Below are positions 26,856 to 35,387 of a DNA stretch of 64,000 nt, piece by piece. Location of the stretch: the NCBI RefSeq assembly GCF_006716865.1, contig NZ_VFPT01000004.1:124001-188000 (forward strand). Direction: 5' to 3'. The translations under genes and the position numbers were made by a program. Origin of the DNA: Roseinatronobacter monicus (GTDB lineage: Bacteria; Pseudomonadota; Alphaproteobacteria; Rhodobacterales; Rhodobacteraceae). Within the stretch, counting starts at the first letter, position 1. The number at the start of each line of letters is the position of its first letter. Under the pieces are notes generated by a model. That model worked only from the letters and a program-made list of their open reading frames with translations, had not been told where the DNA came from and ran no database searches.

Positions 26856-27955
26856 CCCAAGTCAGCCTTTCCGTGTCGGCCATAATGATGCGGTTGAGCG
26901 CGGTCATGCACCTGGTAGTTCAAAGTATGCTGCATGAAATACCTCTGCTGTTCAGCGCTTCCCGCGACCTCGACCCGCCGCCCATCGATAGTCACAGTAG
27001 CGGCGTCTAATCCCACCGCGTCGGCCAATCTCGCAACAACATCGGCGGATGGTGTTTTGTGAGCGGCAGCGCAAATTTCACGCTGATGCAAAGGACAAAT
27101 GTCGCAGATCTCGCGGATCCCAAAGTGACCGTTGTAGTCTGCTACGCCGTGCACATACGCCACGCCGCATGAGGTCTTTCGGAAGATTGGCGTCCCGTCG
27201 AAAGCTTCGAGAATATTTGCCTCCACTTGCTCCGGCAGGATCTTTCTCCGTGCGGCATCGTCATATAAATCAGGCACACCTATCGAAGCAAAGTAGCTCC
27301 TGATTTCCTCGCGGTAGAACAGACCTGTAAAAACAGTAGCATGAGCTACTCCAGCGAGTTCTTTTGCTCGGGCGAGATTGTCCGGGCCATCATTCACGCC
27401 TGCAATTATTGGTCTCCAATAGAGAATGCAGCGCAGGCGTTTGGCATGCAGTGCCAAGGTTCGGATCGATGCCTCGGCAATCGCGCTGTCGACGGGCTCT
27501 ATACGTTTGTCGTCAATGCCGGACCATGTGACCAGCACGGTTAGCTTGATATTTTTCAGGCCATTCATCCGCTCGACATCGTCTGGCAGGACATGCCATC
27601 GGGTGATTACCAAAACGGGATTGCTGAACCCGCGTCGGTCAAGCTCCTCGAGGCACGCGAACAGGTGATCCTTGACTCCAGGAAGAAAGGGATCAGTTGC
27701 GCGGTTAAATATCTGTATCGGCGTTGTACCGGCTCGGAACGCCCAGTGAGAAATCAATGCATCGACCGCTTGCTCGTCGGGCATCACCAGATGCGGCTTC
27801 TTCATGTCAAAGTTGCCGAAAAGGTGCCGAACACAGTAGCCGCAATCTAAGGGACATCCGACCACGTGATTGAGGCTCAAGCCGGACTTTCTGTAGTCCA
27901 CAACCTGCTTGAGCTGCTCAGGCAGGTTCGGGCCTGCGATCCTAATTTTACTCAT
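26846..27955 (-). CDS. Radical SAM enzyme, photolyase-like (COG1533-type), unknown substrate
   Basis: 369 residues. The cluster motif Cys34-x3-Cys38-x2-Cys41 (VVGCPLDCGYCVRH) binds the SAM [4Fe-4S] cluster. A TIM-barrel-like body follows (PIQIFNRATDPF, VLVITRW, VLVTWSG, LRCILYWRPIIAGVND). Near residues 265-300 is a second Cys set, C-x20-C-x2-C-x7-C, suggesting an auxiliary metal site. General resemblance is to spore-photoproduct-lyase/SplB relatives; that would suggest nucleic-acid or nucleotide chemistry, which fits the exonuclease and kinase neighbours. First gene of the operon; ribosome site GGAG is 12 bases upstream, weak. Confidence 0.85.
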   Translation of the reverse strand: MSKIRIAGPNLPEQLKQVVDYRKSGLSLNHVVGCPLDCGYCVRHLFGNFDMKKPHLVMPDEQAVDALISHWAFRAGTTPIQIFNRATDPFLPGVKDHLFACLEELDRRGFSNPVLVITRWHVLPDDVERMNGLKNIKLTVLVTWSGIDDKRIEPVDSAIAEASIRTLALHAKRLRCILYWRPIIAGVNDGPDNLARAKELAGVAHATVFTGLFYREEIRSYFASIGVPDLYDDAARRKILPEQVEANILEAFDGTPIFRKTSCGVAYVHGVADYNGHFGIREICDICPLHQREICAAAHKTPSADVVARLADAVGLDAATVTIDGRRVEVAGSAEQQRYFMQHTLNYQVHDRAQPHHYGRHGKADLGWT

Positions 27956-28066
27956 ATTGAATAATTACTCCATAAAGGCTCTGACCGCCTAGTCTGTTTG
28001 GAAGGGCTTTGGGAGTCCTGTGGTTGACGGAGACAGACAATCCCCATCGGCCAGTTCAGTCTGATA

Positions 28067-28427
28067 GGCCCCATCGGAAGGTTTCTTCGTAAAACCACGC
28101 TAAGGGAGAACATATAAGAAACATCGCTTTTGGGGGCACGTCCATCAAACGGCGGCGATGAATTTTGGGACGCTGAGGAAATAGAGACGGTTTTAGGGAC
28201 GCCATGAGGGCCTTTTCTAGGGCGCAGCCCGCTTCCGAGGCAGCCGCCTCTAAAGCGAGCGTTTTGTGGACTGGCAGAGTCGCGGACTCAACTCCTGGAA
28301 ATCCTCCATTATCGCCGTGATGGAATAAAGTGTTGATAAGTTTCATGTATTTCGCGTTCTCCCTGAAAAGAGTTCGCTAAAAGTTCCTTGTTAACTTGGT
28401 TTTACGAAGAAACCTTCCGATGGGGCC
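28067..28427. repeat. 361-bp segment bounded by perfect 31-bp inverted repeats
   Basis: Bases 28067-28097 are the exact reverse complement of 28397-28427. Both arms encode FYEETFRWGL when read inward to outward, so they are duplicated bits of the glycosyltransferase remnant. The 299-bp interior is AT-richer and carries no convincing gene. Either a small mobile or invertible segment, or a fold-back duplication. Confidence 0.85.
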
Positions 28428-28790
28428 TCACCGTGCGGGCGGCCAAGGACTGATTCGCGCGCCACCGCTACATCCTCTCCCTAGCCGGCAACGACACTGG
28501 TTACAATTTCCTCATCGCCACCAACCTCGGCGCGCTGGTGCTGAAGGAGTAAGACGGCTGGGAACTTCTACAACTCGGTGTTCCGCCCCTGGGAGCACTA
28601 CGTGCCGCTCGCTCCGGAAGCGACAGATGACGAAGAGCGCCTCGACTTGGCGCGCAGCCATCCCGCGGAGGCGCGCGAGATCGCCGCCAATGCCCGCCCC
28701 GCCTGGTTCACGCTGGTGGCGGAGGGCTATGAGCGGCCAGGGCGCTCGCCGTCGGTTTGGCCGGCCGCTGCTCCTGTCGGCGCCGGTGGC
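28397..28790 (+). pseudogene. Family GT90 (CAP10-like) glycosyltransferase C-terminal remnant
   Basis: Translating past stops gives FYEETFRWGLTVRAAKD, RYILSLAGNDTGYNFLIATN, LGALVLKE, then after a frameshift NFYNSVFRPWEHYVPL and LARSHPAEAREIAANARPAW. This is the donor-binding half of GT90/KDEL-type LPS glycosyltransferases. At least two in-frame stops (about 28451 and 28551) and one frameshift. The N-terminal half is missing. Confidence 0.65.
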
Positions 28791-28792
28791 GT

Positions 28793-30370
28793 TCAGCCGT
28801 GGGCGTGCAGGCTCATCACGTTGTCCGGCTGTGGCGCGAGGTCGAACCGCTGCGTCTCGATCCGCGCCGCCCGTCCGAAGATCTTGCGCAGTTCGCGCCG
28901 ATGCCGCTCGATCAGCTCCCAGTCCTCCAGCGATGCGGTGTAGATGTCGATCAGCTCGCCGTCAAAGCCGCGACGGCGCATGCGGCGCTGAAGATAGCGC
29001 ATCTGGTCGGGCAGGTCGGCGAGCAGGCGCGCGGTCCGGGTCACGTCGGCGCGCAGGTTGTAGGCCGAGGCGAAACGGCGCAGGGCGCTGATGATCTCGG
29101 CGGTCTCGCGGCTATCCTCCTCGGTCGGGATGACCAGCACCGAGTTGAAGAACGCCTCGACGACATTGCCGGACCCGTTGCGCCGGTAGCTCTCCGGCGT
29201 ATCCCAGATGAAGTTCTCCATTATCGCCTCGGTGGTCTCGAGTTGGCCGATCTCGTCCGCAGTCAGGTTGCCGCCACGCAGCCGCCCCGCGAGGTGGGCG
29301 GTGGCGGCGCCGGACATGTCGAGCGCCAGCGCCACGAGGCCGAACAGCAGCAAATACCATCCGCCGACGTCGGGAATGCGGTTGGCCCCGAAACTCAGCG
29401 CCGAACGGAACTGCCACATCGCGGAATCGACGAGCGAGGCCTGGCGGAACACCGGCGGCGAGACCGGCAACGCGACATTGGCCCGTGCCGAGTCAAGCAG
29501 GGTGTCGAGCACGGGCACCATCGTCGGGGCACCGCGCGGGCAGAGTATCTGCCGGCCGTCCTGAACGAACCCGCCGCCATTGTAGCCGGCCTCGAGCGCC
29601 TCGGCGGAGGCCAAGATCGACAGCCGCGCCGGGTCGGAAAGGACACCCTGCGCGATTTGGTAGGCGCCGTCGACCGCGGCCTGTTCGCTCGCGCCGCGAA
29701 TGGCTCGGAGCGCCTGGCCGGCCTGCTGGCGGAGGGTGGCCGCATCTGCGGCGATCGCGGCGGTGGCGGTTGCGTGGCTCGCGATTAGCGCCGCGATAGG
29801 GCCGTTGCCCGGGCGGCTGTCGACGCATTGCCCACCGACGCGCGCCTCGACCGCCGAGCGCGCGCCCGCCACGTCGGCCAGCCGCCGGGCATCGATCTCG
29901 ATCTTCGCGAACGATGCTTCGAGGTCACGGATCGGTGCGATCAGCGGCGCCTGCACCTCGTCGTTCATGGCGCGTTGTAGCTCCGGGCCGAAGCGCATGT
30001 ACACCATTGAGCTGAACGAGAACCAACTCGACAGCAGGATCACGGCGAGGCCAGCGGCGAGCGCCAGTTCGCGGAAACGCGGCTTAACGTCGATGTCAAC
30101 ATGGCTCGCCAGCCCGGCGCCGGGCTTCTCGGTCTTACCCGCTTGGGCGCCGGCGTAGTGGAAGAGGTTGAAAGCGCCGAAGGTCAGCGCGCTCGTCGTC
30201 ACCAGCGCGATGGCAAGGGCCGAAACGGTGTCAGGCATCGACGGGCGCAGCGAGAAAAAGACACCGGAGCCGGTGAGCGCCGTCGAGAAGGACCAGAAGA
30301 TGATACTCGGAATGCGGGCAGCGATGCTGCTGCGGGGGCCGATGGCCCGGGATTTGGGGGCAAGACTCAT
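28793..30370 (-). CDS. Membrane protein with large extracytoplasmic region, unknown function
   Basis: 525 residues from ATG 30370 (MSLAPKSRAIG), AAGGAG ribosome site upstream; the longer frame to 30553 runs into the previous gene. Hydrophobic helices near residues 20-40, 45-65, 115-135 and 330-350. Residues about 140-320 form an alanine-rich, probably helical external domain with a few Cys. The C-terminal 170 residues are soluble and charged. No family recognised. Last gene of a four-gene minus-strand cluster, 34 bases after its neighbour. Confidence 0.7.
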   Translation of the reverse strand: MSLAPKSRAIGPRSSIAARIPSIIFWSFSTALTGSGVFFSLRPSMPDTVSALAIALVTTSALTFGAFNLFHYAGAQAGKTEKPGAGLASHVDIDVKPRFRELALAAGLAVILLSSWFSFSSMVYMRFGPELQRAMNDEVQAPLIAPIRDLEASFAKIEIDARRLADVAGARSAVEARVGGQCVDSRPGNGPIAALIASHATATAAIAADAATLRQQAGQALRAIRGASEQAAVDGAYQIAQGVLSDPARLSILASAEALEAGYNGGGFVQDGRQILCPRGAPTMVPVLDTLLDSARANVALPVSPPVFRQASLVDSAMWQFRSALSFGANRIPDVGGWYLLLFGLVALALDMSGAATAHLAGRLRGGNLTADEIGQLETTEAIMENFIWDTPESYRRNGSGNVVEAFFNSVLVIPTEEDSRETAEIISALRRFASAYNLRADVTRTARLLADLPDQMRYLQRRMRRRGFDGELIDIYTASLEDWELIERHRRELRKIFGRAARIETQRFDLAPQPDNVMSLHAHG

Positions 30371-30404
30371 AGGGGTACTCCTTGTGACATGGGGTGGCGG
30401 CGCA

Positions 30405-31013
30405 CTACCGCTCGGCCGAATCGGCGTTTTCGTGGGGACCGGGGGTGGCGATGTGGAATGGCCGCGAAGAGGTGCGCGCGGGTTCGAGCGGACGACCGCT
30501 CGAATAGGCACCCGGGCAGCGGAACGCGGCCAGTTGTTCCTGCAGCCGGTCATCCCCGGTGAGAGAAGCCTGCATTTCCAGAAGGTTGCATTTCAACTCG
30601 AAATGCGGCGCATTGGCACCGTGGGTCTGCAGACTCACGATCCAGCGCGTCCGCCAGTCGATGTAGTAAAAACTGACGATGAGGACGACAGTCGTTGGCG
30701 CCAGCACCGCGAAGATAGGCAACACTTTTGCCGCCATGTGGCTGAGCCGGTCGAACCATTTCGCTCGTTCCGGTTCCGGACGCTGCTGCGCCGGCTCCGT
30801 TTCCGGCTCCCGCCCCCCCGGCGCGGGCGGTTCGGGAAACCAGTAGCGCATCGTGGCGGTCGCCAGCACCGGATCCTCGGATTGGACCTCGGGTCGGCGA
30901 AGGTCTACGCGGGTCAGTTTCGTGGCGCTAGTGGTCGCCAAGGCGGGGGCATCCCCAAGGGCGGCGATCGCCCCCGGCTCGATCATGTGGATTTTCAGGT
31001 CGCCGTTGGACAT
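30405..31013 (-). CDS. Single-pass membrane protein, unknown function
   Basis: 202 residues from ATG 31013 (MSNGDLKIHM), with GGGAG upstream. A cytoplasmic N-terminal 100 residues rich in Pro/Glu (PEPPAPGGREPETEPAQQ) is followed by one transmembrane helix (VLPIFAVLAPTTVVLIVSFY) and an extracytoplasmic tail with two Cys. It precedes the 525-residue membrane protein by 34 bases and probably forms a complex with it. No family recognised. Confidence 0.65.
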   Translation of the reverse strand: MSNGDLKIHMIEPGAIAALGDAPALATTSATKLTRVDLRRPEVQSEDPVLATATMRYWFPEPPAPGGREPETEPAQQRPEPERAKWFDRLSHMAAKVLPIFAVLAPTTVVLIVSFYYIDWRTRWIVSLQTHGANAPHFELKCNLLEMQASLTGDDRLQEQLAAFRCPGAYSSGRPLEPARTSSRPFHIATPGPHENADSAER

Positions 31014-31604
31014 GGGCACCACTCCCTTCGGGGCCGCTTGGCTGCCAATCAACCCGACTCGCCCCCGAGACACGAATGATCTATGTTACGTATGATTTAA
31101 GTAAAAAAGCAACATTAAAGTTGCGAATGAGTACGTACTGAAGCTGAATGATGGTAAATCCATTATTTTTGACAAATTCTGTCTCTCATGGCCCCTGTTT
31201 CGGCTTGATATTCCAAGGATATAGACGGTCCTTACGCAAATTTGCGGGGCGCGCTGCGGAGACCCGTCCCGAAAGCACACCTGCTCCGGGTCAGCCTCAG
31301 GCTGTGAGACTGCACATCAGACCTCTCCACCCTATTGTTCGTATTCTTTCCTCATTCGAGGTCTCAAATGCAGCCATCGTAAGTCCCGGCGCCGCATCCA
31401 CAGGCAAGCGACACGCGCAATTTTGGCAAGAGGGGGTAAATTCGGCTCGCATTGCGTGGGACACAGCATCGCGCGCCGGCCCGACTCACGCGGGGACCCG
31501 GCAGGTCCGTGCAAATGCATGCTGGCCGGCAGGGCGCCACCAGGCCACCGCACCGGATTCGGCGCGGCAGCTCGCCCGATGTGTGGAAGAAACTCGGGGG
31601 CGGG
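31014..31604. other. Gap within the four-gene cluster
   Basis: About 590 bases. An AT-rich part (31085-31170) carries a 5-bp stem GCAAC/GTTGC followed on the minus strand by six T, a weak terminator candidate, and could also hold a promoter for the 31013 gene. No coding frame looks real. Confidence 0.4.
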
Positions 31605-32321
31605 TCAGGCCGCCTGGTACATGTATTTCAAACGGTTGCGTTCGGCCTCGTGCTTGGAGGGGAATATCTCCGACAGCGCCGGCAGGTCCGGCTCCTTGCT
31701 GCGGGCGAAGCGCTGCTGGAGCGCCTTGAGCAGCACCGGGTCGAGGTCATTCAGCGTCGGCCGGTCGAGGCATTCCATACCCCGCTGCAGCCACGGCCCG
31801 TAGGTTCTGAGCAGGAATGCATAAGGGTCGCCGTCCTTGCGAACGCCGCGGTAGGTATGCCGCGGCGCGGTTTCCAGCAGCGGCACGCCTTCCGGCCCGT
31901 GGGCGGCGGCGGCCCTGTCGTTAGCGTTCGTGCCGACAAGCTCCGAGATCACAGTTCCGAGCTGCGACAGCAGATCACCGTTCGTGCCGCTCAGCCGCGC
32001 CGTGTTCACCGCGCTGATGATGATGTTGAGGGTTCGCATTTCATCGTCGGTCAACCGCATGGTGCTCAGGGTGCTTAACATGATGTTGAGCTCGCGCAGC
32101 ACCGAGGCACTCATATGCATCATTTCGACGGTCGAAATGAGGCGGCTGACCTCGTTACCGATATCTTGGCCAAAGCTCATCAGGTCTTCGACGGCCCGCA
32201 GCGCCCGGTCCCGATCCCGGTTGCGCGTTAGCCCCTCGTCCCGATCCGCATCCGCGCCTACCTCGCCCTCCCTCGTTTCCTGCGTTTTGGCCGATGGCAC
32301 GGCAAGGTCTGGATTCGGCAT
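31605..32321 (-). CDS. Helical protein with internal repeat, unknown function
   Basis: 238 residues, no membrane helix. Residues about 75-110 contain an imperfect tandem repeat (LRELNIMLSTLSTMRL then MRTLNIIISAVNTARL), probably paired amphipathic helices. An acidic/basic N-terminal segment (EGEVGADADRDEGLTRNRDRDR) precedes it. It follows the 672-residue gene by 106 bases on the same strand. No family recognised. Confidence 0.65.
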   Translation of the reverse strand: MPNPDLAVPSAKTQETREGEVGADADRDEGLTRNRDRDRALRAVEDLMSFGQDIGNEVSRLISTVEMMHMSASVLRELNIMLSTLSTMRLTDDEMRTLNIIISAVNTARLSGTNGDLLSQLGTVISELVGTNANDRAAAAHGPEGVPLLETAPRHTYRGVRKDGDPYAFLLRTYGPWLQRGMECLDRPTLNDLDPVLLKALQQRFARSKEPDLPALSEIFPSKHEAERNRLKYMYQAA

Positions 32322-32427
32322 GTCGGTCCTCTCGCGATAGAATCATTCACCCCGGCGTGGCGTATTCCGCCCCAAGGATTCGAAGAACGAGACCTTAATG
32401 CTCCCTTGAGCTCGCTTTGGCAATGGC

Positions 32428-34446
32428 TCATCTCCTTTTGAGCTCCTTTTCGCGCAAAGCGTAGCCGTGTAACGAGCGCAATGCGCCGTGTTTCACCACA
32501 TCCTGGAACGATCGCGAAGACTTCCCGTCCCAGGGCTGGTGCGCCATGAACAGCCGGTTATCTTGGATCGCCCATGAAATCCATGCCTGGGAGTTCTTCT
32601 GCTCCGGGTTGACTTCCACACTGTTGTCGTCGGGGCGTTTCGCCGTGGTCACCGAGAATGTGGGGAAGCCGAAGGGGGAAAAGGTCTCAATCCCGAGCAG
32701 GCCTCTGTTGATCTTGTTGATCGCCGTATGCGGATCGATGCGGCCTTCTTTCGTTAAGTAATGTTCCTTGAACAGGTCCGAGACCTTTTCCTGCGCCAGT
32801 ACCCAGAGATAGCGGTCGAAGAGCTGGTAGTTCTTGTGCCGGTGGTCGGTCGCGAACTTGAAGTATGCCTGCCAGTAGCGCTCATCGGTGAAGGTCAGAT
32901 CGCGCGGCGGGGCATAGGCACCGTGGATCGAGACTCCCCAGACCGCCCCCCGCATCTTAATCGGCACAAGGATGGCGACCAGACGTTCGGGATCGAAGGG
33001 TTTGCCCTTATCGCCCCATCCCACCGTTTCGCTCAGCATGTAGTAGAAGATCGCGACCCGGAGCGCGTCGTGGCGCAGGGGCTCGGGAATATCCTCCCAG
33101 TTCTGGATATCCAGGTCGTCGAGGTCGCCCAGGCGGTCGAGCCCGCCGCCCTGGAACAGCGGGTTGGTGTGGATCAGGCCGGTGTGGTAGACTGGGTCGA
33201 CAAGGCTCCGGGCCTCGCTCCCGACCCAGGAGGCGAGGATATTGATGCATTTTCCAAGACCACCCTTGGCTTTGATTATCCGCCAGAATTCCTGGTCGAT
33301 CACGGCGAGGACCTTGGGATTGGCAAAGCTCTCGCCGCCGGTATCGACGATGTTGCGAAACAGCCGCCGCGACCTGTTCGGGCCTTCGAAGGCCTTGGCA
33401 AAATCGCTCGCCCTGCTATCGCCGGCCTCGCATCCGGCCGCTTTGAGCGTATTGAGCACAGTGGAAAAAGTGTGCCTGATCTGGTGTGGAACCAGAATGG
33501 AGGTGTCGTAGAGGTAGCCGCTGCCGTCGATGTCGTGCCGGTAATCTCCGGGCTTGCGGCAGAACACCCGGAAGGCCACGAACATGTTTGGTAGCGTTTG
33601 CAGGCTCTTGGGCTTCTGGCAGTCCGCAGTACGCATCATTTTCGAGGCCAGATCGATCCCGGCAGTGCTGTTTAGGAGCACCGAGCCGAAGGTACGTTCG
33701 AGTTCCGTCTTCCACGTATCGGCCTCGCCGCGTCCAGCGCGCCCGCCGATCGCTTCCAAAACGCGTTCCAGTTCCGCGTTGCGTTGCGCCCAAGTCTTCT
33801 GCTCGTTTTGGAGCCGTTCGAGAGATGTCTTCAGGTATGAGCCGGCGCCATGCACGAACTCCTGCCCGAATACGTCCCACTTGAACTGAAAGAAATAGTC
33901 CGCGCAGCTTGCGATGTAGCGCTCCGGCGTGTCGATCAACGGGGGATCCGCCCGAAACGCCGCATCGTCCCTGGTCCAGACTGGAAAGACCGACATAGAA
34001 GCCGGAACCAGGCGAAAGCTCGAGGATTTCGTTTCCATGTGGAAGACCGCTACATGGTACGCCGGATTGTCAAGGACGTGCGGGAAGAGCCGGAAAACGT
34101 TCTGGTTCGGCCCCGGTTCGGTGCAGGGCTTCAGATTCTCCAGAGTCTCGACGAAAGCCGCCTCGTGACGCTTGTCCGAGCAGAAATGGACCACTAGCGA
34201 GAGGGAGCCGTTCGGGTTTTGCCGGAAGACCGCGAAATTCAGGGGATATTGAGCCAGCGCTATGAAGCTGTTCAGCACCTCTTCGAAATAGAAATCGGTT
34301 GCGCTCTTTGCGGCGAAGAACGATTTCAGCGCCTCGGCCCGCGCGTAGTGCGCCCGGGTTTCGATGACGTGGGGCTTGATCGAGGTGCCGACGATATCTT
34401 TCTGCCAGGCGACATTGTTTCGCCCCCACCCATCCGTCTGTGTCAT
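32428..34446 (-). CDS. Large soluble protein of unknown function
   Basis: 672 residues, no signal peptide or membrane helix. A coiled-coil stretch lies near residues 205-240 (LERLQNEQKTWAQRNAELERV). The N-terminal 190 residues look like a sensory or binding fold (AVFRQNPNGSLSLVVHFCSD); the C-terminal half is rich in aromatic residues (WGVSIHGAYAPPRDLTF, YWQAYFKFATDHRHKNY). No catalytic motif I can name. First gene of the minus-strand cluster ending at 28793, next to a tRNA integration scar. Confidence 0.7.
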   Translation of the reverse strand: MTQTDGWGRNNVAWQKDIVGTSIKPHVIETRAHYARAEALKSFFAAKSATDFYFEEVLNSFIALAQYPLNFAVFRQNPNGSLSLVVHFCSDKRHEAAFVETLENLKPCTEPGPNQNVFRLFPHVLDNPAYHVAVFHMETKSSSFRLVPASMSVFPVWTRDDAAFRADPPLIDTPERYIASCADYFFQFKWDVFGQEFVHGAGSYLKTSLERLQNEQKTWAQRNAELERVLEAIGGRAGRGEADTWKTELERTFGSVLLNSTAGIDLASKMMRTADCQKPKSLQTLPNMFVAFRVFCRKPGDYRHDIDGSGYLYDTSILVPHQIRHTFSTVLNTLKAAGCEAGDSRASDFAKAFEGPNRSRRLFRNIVDTGGESFANPKVLAVIDQEFWRIIKAKGGLGKCINILASWVGSEARSLVDPVYHTGLIHTNPLFQGGGLDRLGDLDDLDIQNWEDIPEPLRHDALRVAIFYYMLSETVGWGDKGKPFDPERLVAILVPIKMRGAVWGVSIHGAYAPPRDLTFTDERYWQAYFKFATDHRHKNYQLFDRYLWVLAQEKVSDLFKEHYLTKEGRIDPHTAINKINRGLLGIETFSPFGFPTFSVTTAKRPDDNSVEVNPEQKNSQAWISWAIQDNRLFMAHQPWDGKSSRSFQDVVKHGALRSLHGYALREKELKRR

Positions 34447-34643
34447 TCCAGCCCCTATACAACATCACGGGATGATAGAAGAAACTCCCGAATATCCGCA
34501 ATAGCCGTTTTGGTTGCCCTGCGGCCGAATGTCTCTTCCCGCACGGGTGCCGGCATGGAGCGGGCGCCCGGCGGGTTGCCTCCGTCCCACAGAATGCGCA
34601 AGACGCGCGAGAGAGGCGTGCCACGGCCCGTCCGTGCAGCCGC

Positions 34644-34700
34644 TGGTGCCCGCAGTGGGACTCGAACCCACACGGCCGAAGCCTGGGGATTTTGAGTCCT
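34644..34700 (-). pseudogene. tRNA-Leu(CAA) 3' fragment, integration scar
   Basis: On the minus strand: anticodon loop CTCAAAA (CAA), variable arm CCAGGCTTCGGCCGT, T arm GTGGGTTCGAGTCCCAC, acceptor TGCGGGCACCA. The D arm and 5' acceptor strand are absent; the sequence above the anticodon is unrelated. A 3' tRNA half like this is the usual residue of site-specific integration. Confidence 0.75.
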
Positions 34701-34840
34701 AACATAACCATGGTAAGTAGCTTTCTTGGCTTACTTTTTCGCAACCCGTTTCATAAATGTGTAAGTACTTGTGCAATACCGGTATCCTATGAGCCCAGTC
34801 CGGCAACCACCCATCGATCCAGACCGATCTTGACCCTTCC

Positions 34841-35077
34841 CAGGGGGTACGAACCCCGTGCCTCATAGGAAGTACCCCCTGCTGAACGCGCTAAACGCTT
34901 ATCAGCGCAGGGCCTTTTCGCCCCTCGACAGTCGGTGGCGACGGGTTGGGTGCGCCGGGGAACCCCGGCGCACCCAACGACTCCGCGAAACGCGGAAAAC
35001 CAAAAGAAGGGTCTCCAGCTGGAGACCTCACCGTTTCCTCTCTGCCCTGGGTGCGGGCTATCGCCCGCACCTGGGCA
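34841..35077. repeat. Cluster of strong palindromes
   Basis: In order: 10-bp inverted repeat CAGGGGGTAC / GTACCCCCTG (34841-34850, 34872-34881); perfect 16-bp stem GTTGGGTGCGCCGGGG with a 2-base loop (34945-34978); TCCGCG-AAA-CGCGGA (34982-34996); perfect palindrome GGTCTCCAGCTGGAGACC (35010-35027); long imperfect stem CTGCCC...GGGCAG with inner GGTGCGGGC/GCCCGCACC (about 35041-35077). No gene lies in the stretch. Confidence 0.8.
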
Positions 35078-35129
35078 GCTCGGCAACGAGGCCCTGTACG
35101 CACGAAGGTGGTCAAAAACGGCCACATTT

Positions 35130-35387
35130 TCATGAGAGCTCGGTTTTACGCTTGATGCGGTCGATTGTAGCGACGCCGACGTTGAAGTGGCGGTCGATGG
35201 CCCGGATGGGCTGACCGTCTTTGAGCATGGCTCTGACCTGATCTTGTTGATGTGGTGTCAGCTTCAGCTTGCGTCCGAACTTCACGCCCCGCTTTTTGGC
35301 GGAGGCCCGCCCTTCCTCGGTACGCTCATTGATGATGTTGCGTTCAAGCTCAGAAAGTCCAGCAAAAACAGTGAGTAGGAACTTTCC
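35130..35387 (-). pseudogene. Serine recombinase C-terminal fragment
   Basis: 86 codons on the minus strand: FAGLSELERNIINERTEEGR, AKKRGVKFGRKLKLTP, then the helix-turn-helix QPIRAIDRHFNVGVATIDRI. This is the end of a resolvase/invertase; the catalytic half is removed exactly at the left end of the IS5-family element. It differs in sequence from the recombinase at 21687. Confidence 0.85.

Noticed and set aside
28056..28346. 96-residue minus-strand frame next to the 31-bp inverted repeat
   Set aside because: Its last residues come from the repeat arm (a piece of GT90 remnant) and the rest has no protein character; more likely chance.
31148..31729. 193-residue plus-strand frame
   Set aside because: Overlaps the end of the 238-residue gene antisense and has irregular, arginine-rich composition.
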